DNA of 5,275 nt from the NCBI GenBank assembly GCA_013298265.1, contig JAAFHE010000319.1, positions 1 to 5,275 of the forward strand. Reading direction: 5' to 3'. The position numbers and the translations under genes are program-made. The notes beneath the pieces are model-generated. The model did not search any database, was not told the origin of the DNA, and saw nothing but the letters and a program-made list of their open reading frames with translations. Shown here one piece after another: positions 1 to 5,275 of the stretch; the stretch's first letter is position 1; each line of letters starts with the position of its first letter. Source of the stretch: Lysobacterales bacterium (lineage in GTDB: Bacteria; Pseudomonadota; Gammaproteobacteria; Xanthomonadales; Rhodanobacteraceae).

Positions 1-1061
1 GGATTGAAATCCGCCGGCAGGCGCAGCGCGCGCTGACGCTGCTGCGAATCGAGTCCGTCGAGCCGGTAGACGGGCGACGAGCGCAGCCGGTACTGGGTGA
101 GCTTGGTCAAGGGACTCGCCGCCGAGAGGGTGTAGTCCTCGTCGCGCGTCTGGTTGACGGTATCGCTGGTCGGCAGATCCAGCGCGTACAGCCAGCGCTG
201 CTGGCTGGGTTCCAGGGTGACTTCGTAGGCGATCTCGGGCGCTAGCGCCTGCAGCGGCTGCTGATCCGGCCGCAGGATCATTCCGCCGGCGCGCGACCAG
301 GTGCGACCGTCGTAGCGCCACAGCACGACGCCGCGCCAGTAGCGTTGCGCCGGTGGCGGTGCGGCGCCGCTGTCGAAGCTGACGCGGAAGGCCGCGCTGT
401 CGTCGAGAAACAGCTCGCCCATGGTGCCGGGCGACATGGAATCGCTGAGGCCGGTCTTGCCCTGCTGCGCGGTCTGGGTCGCCCACAATGGCGAGGAGAG
501 TCGCGGCAGGAACAGGAACACCAGCAGGGCCAGCGGCACCGCGGCGAGCAGGTTGAACAGCACGGATCGGCTTTCCCGGCCGATGCCATGCAGCAACGGC
601 AGCGCCGCGTCGTTGCCGTCGGGCTCGAGCGCGCGCAGGTTCAGCAGCAGGGGGATCACGCCGAGGGCGACGCAGACCGTGGTCAGCAGATCCTGCTCGA
701 ACAGCAGCGCAGCCATCAGAACGAAACTGGCGAAGGTCACCACCGCGCGCGCATCACGTGGCGATTCACTCTCGGCCAGTTTGAGCACCAGCATGCCCAC
801 CGAGAACACACTGCCCGGATCCAGGCCGAAAATGTTGCCGTATTGCAGGTATACAACGACCGGCAGGGCGAGGGTCAGCGGTAGCCGCAGCAATGCCGGC
901 GGCTTGCCCCAGCCGGGACGCACGCGCCGCTGCAGCCAGCGGGCGCCGATCAGTCCGGTCAGGGCGAGCGTGAGCCAGAAGGGGAAATGTGGCGCATGCA
1001 ACAAAGTCGCATACAACACGGTCAGCGCGGTGAAGTCGAACTGGCGCCGGGTCAGCGACAT
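1..1061 (-). CDS. tgpA: TgpA-like DUF3488/transglutaminase membrane protein, N-terminal 353 residues (runs off the window)
   Basis: This is the N-terminal part of a membrane-anchored transglutaminase-like protein of the TgpA type. The start is the ATG at 1061, which shares its A with the TGA stop of the upstream DUF58 gene (TGATG), so translation is probably coupled. The reading frame stays open for 353 codons to the window edge. The first ~185 residues are a membrane domain with about five or six hydrophobic segments (roughly 11-24, 27-43, 60-76, 106-121, 124-142, 167-186). A DUF3488 hallmark follows: TGLSDSMSPGTMGEL at 203-217, then a region resembling the family's periplasmic part (YWRGVVLWRYDGRTWSR around 240-256). 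Family members are usually about 650-700 residues. The Cys-His-Asp transglutaminase core and the last membrane helix would therefore lie outside the window, and catalytic competence cannot be judged. In P. aeruginosa TgpA is inner-membrane, with its transglutaminase domain in the periplasm, and is reported essential. Its substrate is unknown to me. Confidence 0.93.
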   Translation of the reverse strand, partial: MSLTRRQFDFTALTVLYATLLHAPHFPFWLTLALTGLIGARWLQRRVRPGWGKPPALLRLPLTLALPVVVYLQYGNIFGLDPGSVFSVGMLVLKLAESESPRDARAVVTFASFVLMAALLFEQDLLTTVCVALGVIPLLLNLRALEPDGNDAALPLLHGIGRESRSVLFNLLAAVPLALLVFLFLPRLSSPLWATQTAQQGKTGLSDSMSPGTMGELFLDDSAAFRVSFDSGAAPPPAQRYWRGVVLWRYDGRTWSRAGGMILRPDQQPLQALAPEIAYEVTLEPSQQRWLYALDLPTSDTVNQTRDEDYTLSAASPLTKLTQYRLRSSPVYRLDGLDSQQRQRALRLPADFN

Positions 1062-2032
1062 CACAACAACGCCAGTTCACGCAGGCAGCGCCGCGCGTGC
1101 GTGCTGCCGACGTCCGGCCCGATGCGCTGTCCCGGCAACAACAGGGTGTAGCGCGAGCGGCGCTCCTCGGCCATCAGCACCCAGCGGGTCAGCCGCGCAA
1201 TGCGTGCCTCGAGGTCCAGTGCAGGCATGGCATTGAAGTCGAGCACGAATTCCTGCCCGGTCAGCTGTTCGGGTTCGCGCACCAGCAGCCGATCATGGCG
1301 GGCGCTGGCCTTCCAGGCGATCAGCCGGCGCGGGTCGCTGGCGCGGTATTCGCGCAGTGCGCCGAATTCCTCTCCCTGCGGCTGCACGACGCTGCGCTGC
1401 GCCTCGCGGCTGCCGAGCGGTAGCGGTACGGCGCTGGCCTCCGGACGCGGATAGACCAGTACCTCGATGCGCGGATTGAGCCAGCTCCACGCGCGGAACA
1501 GGCCGTAGGGCCAGCGAGTCCATACACGTATGCGCGGCAGGGTCAGGAGGCCGCGGCGCTCGGTCGGCAGCGCGAGGACGGCTCGCAACGGTTCATGGGC
1601 CTGCGTCGCGAGAATGCGGCCTGCCGTGCCGATGTCGATGCGCAGGCCGACGCGCGCGCGGGCATCGGGTGCAAACCCCAGCTCCAGCGCGAGCACATCG
1701 CCCGCATGGCAGGGGGAGGACTGCACACTGGTCAGGCAAAGTCCGTCCAGCGTGCGAAAGGCGATCAGCATGCTGATCACGCTGACGGATCCGAGCAGCG
1801 CCGTCAGCAGCAAGGCCGGGTTGTTGTAATAGTTCAGTGCGCCGACGCTCATGATCATCAGCATCGCGGCGAAGACCAGGCCAAACACGGTCGGCAGCAC
1901 ATAGATGCGGCGCCGGTCGAGCCGGATCGGCAGCGCTTCGCGTGCGCGCAGCCGGGTCAACGCCGGCAGCCGTTTCTCGGCGCGTGCGAGAAGGCGCAGC
2001 CAGAGCTCCTCGAGAGCGCGGCGCGGCCTCAA
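1061..2032 (-). CDS. DUF58 domain membrane protein (MoxR partner), TTG start
   Basis: A 323-residue DUF58 protein, the middle gene of the MoxR-DUF58-TgpA operon. A basic N-terminus (RLDRRRIYVLPT, 37-48) leads into two membrane helices at about 43-64 and 72-92, separated by the family-typical NYYNNP (67-72). A beta-rich region follows, with WPYGLFRAWSW (174-184) and VYPRP (193-197). The DUF58 signature at 221-256 reads EEFGALREYRASDPRRLIAWK and then SARHDRLLVREPE. The start is inferred: no ATG or GTG lies in frame between the upstream region and the first helix, while a TTG at 2032 overlaps the moxR stop as TTGA and gives the expected length (family about 300-330 residues). There is no convincing Shine-Dalgarno sequence before it, so translation probably depends on ribosomes finishing moxR. 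A second TTG at residue 25 is a less likely start. The frame stays open upstream to 2359, but that stretch is only a shadow of moxR. The biochemical function of DUF58 is unknown; interaction with the MoxR ATPase is inferred from conserved linkage. Confidence 0.93.
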   Translation of the reverse strand: MRPRRALEELWLRLLARAEKRLPALTRLRAREALPIRLDRRRIYVLPTVFGLVFAAMLMIMSVGALNYYNNPALLLTALLGSVSVISMLIAFRTLDGLCLTSVQSSPCHAGDVLALELGFAPDARARVGLRIDIGTAGRILATQAHEPLRAVLALPTERRGLLTLPRIRVWTRWPYGLFRAWSWLNPRIEVLVYPRPEASAVPLPLGSREAQRSVVQPQGEEFGALREYRASDPRRLIAWKASARHDRLLVREPEQLTGQEFVLDFNAMPALDLEARIARLTRWVLMAEERRSRYTLLLPGQRIGPDVGSTHARRCLRELALL

Positions 2033-2988
2033 CGCACGGCCACGCCGGCCAGAAGCTCGCGCGTGACCGCGACGCGGTCGCGGTTGCCGCCGCTGCCGAG
2101 GGTCAGCCGATGCGCCGTCACCGGCACGAACACGGCCTGCAGGTCTTCCGGCAGGACGAAGGTACGGCCGTTGAGCAGCGCCTGCGCCCGGGCTGCGGCG
2201 AGCAGGGCGAGCCCCGCTCGCGGCGACAGGCCAACGTGGATGTCGGCGTGGTTGCGCGTCGCGCCGATCAGCGCCTGCAGGTAGTCGATCAGGGCCGGAC
2301 TCGCGATGATGCCGTTCACCCGCTGGCGCAGCGCGTGGATATCGACCGTACCCATGCACGGGCTCAGCGTCGCGATCAGTTCCTGCCGGTTGGCCGAGGT
2401 CAACAGCTCGCGTTCCGCCTCGCGGCTCGGGTAGTCGAGGCTGATGCGCAGCATGAAGCGGTCGAGTTGGGAATCCGGCAGCGGGTAGGTGCCGGCCAGG
2501 TCGAGTGGATTCTGCGTGGCGACGACGAAGAACGGCGTTGGCAGTGGATGGCTGCGACCGTCGACGGTGACCTGCTGCTCGGCCATGGCTTCGAGCAGGG
2601 CGCTCTGCGTCTTGGGGGTCGCGCGATTGATTTCGTCCGCCAGCACGAGCTGCGCAAACAGCGGACCAGCATGGAATTCGAAGCGATTGCTGTCGCGCTC
2701 GAATATGCTCACGCCGATGATGTCCGACGGGAGCAGATCGCTGATGAACTGCACACGCTGGAAGCTCAGGTCCAGGGTCGCTGCAAGTGCGTGGGCCAGC
2801 GTGGTCTTGCCGACGCCGGGCAGGTCTTCGATGAGCAGATGGCCGCCGGCGAGCAGGCTGACGAAGGCAAGGTTCACCTGCGCGGCCTTGCCCAGCAGCA
2901 CGCCGTTGACCTGTGCGACGGCGCGATCAAGCCGCGCGCGCAGCTCGGCCGGCAGGTCGGTAGGGGTATCGGGGGTCATAGCAGTCAT
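2029..2988 (-). CDS. moxR: MoxR-family AAA+ ATPase
   Basis: A 319-residue AAA+ ATPase of the MoxR group, at the usual family length of about 310-340. Visible motifs are Walker A (EDLPGVGKTT, 54-63, Lys61), Walker B (LVLADEINRA, 114-123, Asp118-Glu119), sensor 1 (ATQNP, 157-161, Asn160), an arginine-finger segment (SQLDRF, 173-178, Arg177) and sensor 2 (GLSPRAG, 253-259, Arg257). All key ATPase residues are present, so the enzyme should be active. MoxR proteins are cytoplasmic hexameric ATPases thought to remodel or mature client proteins. Here the clients would be the membrane proteins encoded directly downstream; that is inference from operon structure. The start is uncertain. ATG at 2988 (used here) and ATG at 2979 are both in frame, and ATG at 3018 would add ten residues. 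None has a clear Shine-Dalgarno sequence. The frame is open further upstream to 3942, but that part is antisense to the glycosyltransferase and does not resemble MoxR. The gene heads the operon. Confidence 0.95.
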   Translation of the reverse strand: MTAMTPDTPTDLPAELRARLDRAVAQVNGVLLGKAAQVNLAFVSLLAGGHLLIEDLPGVGKTTLAHALAATLDLSFQRVQFISDLLPSDIIGVSIFERDSNRFEFHAGPLFAQLVLADEINRATPKTQSALLEAMAEQQVTVDGRSHPLPTPFFVVATQNPLDLAGTYPLPDSQLDRFMLRISLDYPSREAERELLTSANRQELIATLSPCMGTVDIHALRQRVNGIIASPALIDYLQALIGATRNHADIHVGLSPRAGLALLAAARAQALLNGRTFVLPEDLQAVFVPVTAHRLTLGSGGNRDRVAVTRELLAGVAVR

Positions 2989-3000
2989 GAGTAGGCCGGC

Positions 3001-3006
3001 AAAGGA
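3001..3006 (+). promoter_or_regulatory. Shine-Dalgarno supporting the GTG start at 3013
   Basis: AAAGGA sits six bases before the GTG at 3013 and is the only purine-rich ribosome-binding-like site near the candidate starts of the glycosyltransferase. The ATGs at 3043 and 3046 are preceded by GTAGCCAGCACG, which has no good match. This favours the GTG start. Confidence 0.5.
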
Positions 3007-3012
3007 TGCGCA

Positions 3013-4599
3013 GTGCATCGTGAAGCGAGTGTAGCCAGCACGATGATGCCAGCGCGACGTGCCTTGACCGTATTCGGCGTGATCTGGTTCGCGCTGCAGA
3101 TGGTCAAGATCTATGTCGCCGCGACGCTCGCGCCGTTCGGCGACGAGGCGTTCTACTGGCAGGAGAGCCGCGCGCTGGCCTGGTCGTATACCGACGTGCC
3201 GGCGGCGACGGCCCTGCTGATACGGTTGGGCGAAACCCTGTTCGGTCATTCGCTGCTGGGCATGCGCAGCCTGTTCCTGCTGCTGGGGGCTGCGATACCA
3301 CTGCTGCTGTGGTCCTGCGCGCGGCGCGAGTTCGGCATGCGCGCGGCGTGCTGGGCCGCGACCGGATGGCTGCTGGTTCCGCTGGGCGGAAGTCTTGGCG
3401 TGATGGCGCTGCCCGACGTGCCGCTCACGTTCGCCGCGCTGCTCATGCTCTGCGGATTGCTGCGTGCCGTGCAGGACGACGCGCGCGGCTGGACGCTGCT
3501 GGGTACGGGCCTCGCCCTGGCCTGGTTGGCGCACTATCGCGCGGCGCTGCTGATGCCGGGCGGTCTGGCCCTGCTGCTGTTCAGTCCCTACGGCCGGCGC
3601 CTGTGGAACCGGGCGGGACTCTGGTTCGCGCTGGGAGTCGGCACGCTCGGGTTGTTGCCGTTGCTGCTGTTCAATCACGCGCAGAATTGGGCGGGACTGA
3701 GCTTTCAGGTGATCGACCGCCATCCGTGGCAGTTCCATGCCGATGGTCTGGCCCAGCCGCTGGAACAGGCCCTCGTGGTGACTCCGCTGCTGTACGTGTT
3801 GCTGCTCTGGGCGCTGTGGCGCAGCTGGCGCGCGCGGGCATCCTCGGCGGTGGCCGCGGTGCTGGCCTGGGCGGGGCTCAGCGTCGTGCTCGGCTATTTC
3901 CTGTTTGGGCTGTTCGGCGACGATCTGCGTTTCCGCGTGCACTGGCCCTTGCCCGCCTACCTGGCGGCGCTGCTCGCGCTGGGTGGATGGGTCACGTCAG
4001 GGCGCGGTTCGCGCGCCGGGCTGCTGGCCGCCTATGCACTGGCCGGGCTCGGCACGCTGGGCGTACTGCTTTATCTGGTGGCGGCTGCGCATCCGGCCGG
4101 GGCTCAGCGACTCGCCGGCTACAAGATGTTTCCCTACAACTTCGTCGGCTGGAACGAAGTCGCGGCGCAGACACGCGTACTGCTCCAGGCGTACGGTGCA
4201 GACCCGCCTTTGCTGGTCGCGGACAATTTTCTGCTCGGCGCCGAGCTCGATTTTCAGTTCGACGGCCAGATGCCGCCGTATTCGCTGGATCACCCGCGCA
4301 ACGTCAAGCACGGCCGCGCGCCGCAGCTCGCCTTGTGGCGGCGCGACGAGCGCGGCCTGCGCGAACGCGAGGCGGGTCGCCGCGTATTGCTCGTGGTCGA
4401 GCGGACGACCGGCAGTGAACGCGAACGCCTGGCCTGGCAGCAGTCCCTGTGCCGGCGTGTTGCCGCGTTGCGGCTGCTGCACGAAGTGCGCCTGTTCGAC
4501 GGGCGCAAGGTTTTCGCCTGGTATGAGGGGCGCGTTCCGGGTATTGACGAGCCGCCCGACTGCGACGGCGAAACCGGTGCCAACAAGTCCGAGCCGTGA
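3013..4599 (+). CDS. GT39/ArnT-like (PMT family) polytopic glycosyltransferase
   Basis: A 528-residue integral inner-membrane glycosyltransferase of the PMT_2/ArnT-like type. Such GT-C enzymes transfer a sugar from a polyprenyl-phosphate donor on the periplasmic side; the acceptor cannot be read from sequence. After a first membrane helix (about 18-38) comes the catalytic-loop signature PFGDEAFYW (41-49, Asp44-Glu45). A second acidic site follows in LPDVPLT (Asp135), and NHAQNW (221-226) precedes a typical FQ segment. Around ten hydrophobic helices reach to about residue 365. A soluble tail of about 160 residues follows, with VADNFLLGAELDF around Asp404 and SLDHPRNVKHGRAPQL at 424-439. The GTG start at 3013 has an AAAGGA site; ATG at 3043 or 3046 would remove ten or eleven residues. 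The gene is divergent from moxR and convergent with maf, so it appears to be transcribed alone. Its promoter would have to lie within or next to the moxR 5' end, and I could not identify it. ArnT itself is unlikely to be the exact function. Confidence 0.85.
   Translation: MHREASVASTMMPARRALTVFGVIWFALQMVKIYVAATLAPFGDEAFYWQESRALAWSYTDVPAATALLIRLGETLFGHSLLGMRSLFLLLGAAIPLLLWSCARREFGMRAACWAATGWLLVPLGGSLGVMALPDVPLTFAALLMLCGLLRAVQDDARGWTLLGTGLALAWLAHYRAALLMPGGLALLLFSPYGRRLWNRAGLWFALGVGTLGLLPLLLFNHAQNWAGLSFQVIDRHPWQFHADGLAQPLEQALVVTPLLYVLLLWALWRSWRARASSAVAAVLAWAGLSVVLGYFLFGLFGDDLRFRVHWPLPAYLAALLALGGWVTSGRGSRAGLLAAYALAGLGTLGVLLYLVAAAHPAGAQRLAGYKMFPYNFVGWNEVAAQTRVLLQAYGADPPLLVADNFLLGAELDFQFDGQMPPYSLDHPRNVKHGRAPQLALWRRDERGLREREAGRRVLLVVERTTGSERERLAWQQSLCRRVAALRLLHEVRLFDGRKVFAWYEGRVPGIDEPPDCDGETGANKSEP
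3028..3033 (-). promoter_or_regulatory. Candidate -10 element for the moxR operon
   Basis: On the minus strand the hexamer TACACT, preceded by GGC, lies 40 bases upstream of the moxR ATG at 2988. It would place a transcription start near 3021, giving a leader of about 33 bases to that ATG and almost none to the ATG at 3018. No recognisable -35 hexamer stands 16-18 bases upstream (the bases there are CGCGCT-like). The call rests on one hexamer and on the need for a promoter ahead of the operon. It would overlap the 5' end of the divergent glycosyltransferase gene. Confidence 0.25.
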
Positions 4600-4618
4600 A
4601 CGGCCCCCTGTCCTCCTG
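4600..4618 (+). other. Convergent 19-base intergenic gap, no terminator seen
   Basis: This short gap separates the stop codons of the glycosyltransferase and maf. It is C-rich (CCCCC, then TCCTCC on the plus strand) and contains neither a stable inverted repeat nor a T-run on either strand. Any intrinsic terminator would have to lie inside a coding region, or termination is Rho-dependent. The two transcripts may therefore overlap at their 3' ends. Confidence 0.6.
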
Positions 4619-5245
4619 TCAGCTCGCTTCGTCCAGCGCCAGCACGTCGATGCCGGCACGCCGCAGCAGCCGGCACAGCGCGATCATCGGCAGGCCGATC
4701 AGTGCGCTGGGATCATCACTCGCGATGCGTTCGAACAAGGCAATGCCCAGACCTTCGGACTTGAAGCTGCCGGCGCAGTCCAGCGGCTGCTCGCGCTTTA
4801 TGTAGCGCGCGATATCGGCAGCCTCGAGTTCGCGGAACTGCACTTCGGTAAGGTCGACCTCGGCATGGACTTGCGAGGGTGCGACTCGCGTGTCGAGCAC
4901 GCACAGCGCCGTATGAAACTGCACCTGTCGTCCGCTGCACGCGGTCAGCTGGGCGCGGGCACGTTCGGCACTTCCGGGCTTGCCGAGGATCTTGTCGTCG
5001 AGCGAGGCGACCTGGTCCGAGCCGATCACCACCGCGCCGGGATGGCGCTGCGCGACTGCTTCCGCCTTGGCCCGGGCGAGGCGGGCGGCAAGAGCGGGCG
5101 GCGCTTCCCCGGGTTGGCGGCTCTCGTCGACGTCCTGTGCGGCCTGGCGGAAATGCGGGGTGAGACGGCGCAGGAGTTCGGCGCGATAGCGCGAGGTCGA
5201 GCCGAGTACGAGGTCGATGCGACCGGTGGCGTCCGTCGCACTCAT
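4619..5245 (-). CDS. yceF: Maf/YceF-type nucleotide pyrophosphatase
   Basis: A 208-residue Maf-family protein, slightly longer than E. coli YceF (about 194), with short N- and C-terminal extensions. Visible motifs are GSTSRYRAELLRRL (15-28), the VDE box (39-41), GSDQVA (75-80) with the conserved acidic residue Asp77, GKP (88-90, Lys89), and CAGSFKSEGLGIALFERI (157-174) followed by SDDPSALIGLPMIALC. The SDQV and CAGSFKSEG boxes place it with YceF rather than with the YhdE (dTTP/UTP) branch. YceF hydrolyses m7GTP and is regarded as a cytoplasmic house-cleaning enzyme that keeps modified nucleotides out of nucleic acids. The ATG at 5245 overlaps the stop of an apparent upstream frame as ATGA. 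A GAGG about ten bases before the ATG may serve as a weak ribosome-binding site. It converges on the glycosyltransferase gene. In E. coli and Pseudomonas yceF lies next to the yceD-rpmF-plsX region, and here its downstream neighbour is different. Confidence 0.95.
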   Translation of the reverse strand: MSATDATGRIDLVLGSTSRYRAELLRRLTPHFRQAAQDVDESRQPGEAPPALAARLARAKAEAVAQRHPGAVVIGSDQVASLDDKILGKPGSAERARAQLTACSGRQVQFHTALCVLDTRVAPSQVHAEVDLTEVQFRELEAADIARYIKREQPLDCAGSFKSEGLGIALFERIASDDPSALIGLPMIALCRLLRRAGIDVLALDEAS

Positions 5246-5275
5246 CGCGCCCGTGCCTCGCGCAGCGCCTGGGTG
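5242..5275 (-). CDS. Possible 3' end of an upstream minus-strand gene (partial)
   Basis: The last 34 bases of the window, read on the minus strand, encode TQALREARAR followed by TGA. That stop overlaps the maf ATG as ATGA, a common layout for co-transcribed, translationally coupled genes. Ten residues are too few to identify a product. In Pseudomonas the gene before maf is sppA, preceded by a HAD hydrolase and rluC, and one of these could be here, but the residues do not show it. The open frame could also be chance. Confidence 0.35.
   Translation of the reverse strand, partial: TQALREARAR

Noticed and set aside
345..1236. Plus-strand open frames antisense to the TgpA-like and DUF58 genes
   Set aside because: Low-complexity Ser/Arg/Gln-rich translations typical of antisense frames in high-GC genes. 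The minus-strand frame gives recognisable membrane and DUF3488 sequence.
2033..2359. Upstream extension of the DUF58 frame to an ATG at 2359
   Set aside because: It would add 109 Arg/Pro/Ala-rich residues that read out of frame through the conserved C-terminal part of moxR and resemble no DUF58 N-terminus.
2907..2912. TTGACC on the plus strand as a possible -35 for the glycosyltransferase
   Set aside because: No acceptable -10 hexamer lies 16-18 bases downstream, and it sits inside the moxR coding region.
1942..2994. A 350-codon plus-strand open frame antisense to moxR and the start of the DUF58 gene
   Set aside because: Its translation is rich in Arg, Gln, Ala and His with no domain pattern, and it mirrors the high-GC codon use of moxR on the other strand. 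moxR has all its family motifs.
2989..3942. Upstream extension of the moxR frame by more than 300 codons
   Set aside because: The extension is Gln/Arg-rich, antisense to the glycosyltransferase and unlike any MoxR protein. The ATPase similarity begins just after the ATGs at 2988 and 2979.
3309..4418. A 369-codon plus-strand open frame inside the glycosyltransferase
   Set aside because: It is a +2 frame shadow, very rich in Ala, Arg and Gly with no family motif. The overlapping frame carries the full glycosyltransferase signatures.

Overview
The window is a densely packed, high-GC piece of a Gram-negative bacterial chromosome. A YceF-type Maf protein, a TgpA-type transglutaminase cluster and an inner-membrane GT39/ArnT-like glycosyltransferase together fit a gammaproteobacterium. 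That placement is inferred from protein families, since no rRNA or other taxonomic marker is present. Almost every base is coding.

Layout from left to right. On the minus strand, transcribed right to left, is a three-gene operon: a MoxR-family AAA+ ATPase (2988 to 2029), a DUF58 membrane protein (2032 to 1061) and a TgpA-like DUF3488/transglutaminase protein (1061 down to the window edge, C-terminal half missing). The three genes are joined by overlapping stop and start codons (TTGA, then TGATG). Head-to-head with moxR, on the plus strand, is a 528-residue multi-spanning glycosyltransferase of the PMT/ArnT type (3013 to 4599). Its coding region converges, with only 19 bases between, on a minus-strand maf/yceF gene (5245 to 4619). 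The last 34 bases appear to hold the 3' end of another minus-strand gene whose stop overlaps the maf start (ATGA).

The MoxR-DUF58-TgpA trio is a widespread conserved cluster. The ATPase is thought to act as a chaperone-like remodeller of client proteins, with DUF58 and the membrane-anchored transglutaminase-like enzyme as envelope partners; TgpA is reported as essential in Pseudomonas aeruginosa. The neighbouring glycosyltransferase also works at the inner membrane on a lipid-linked sugar donor. A shared envelope role is possible but rests on position only. Maf/YceF is a housekeeping nucleotide pyrophosphatase and looks unrelated.

I saw no mobile element, CRISPR array, tRNA, rRNA or extended repeat, and no clearly undescribed system. 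The most interesting points are the very compact divergent start region around 2980-3046, the non-ATG coupled start of the DUF58 gene, and the conserved-looking soluble C-terminal domain of the glycosyltransferase.
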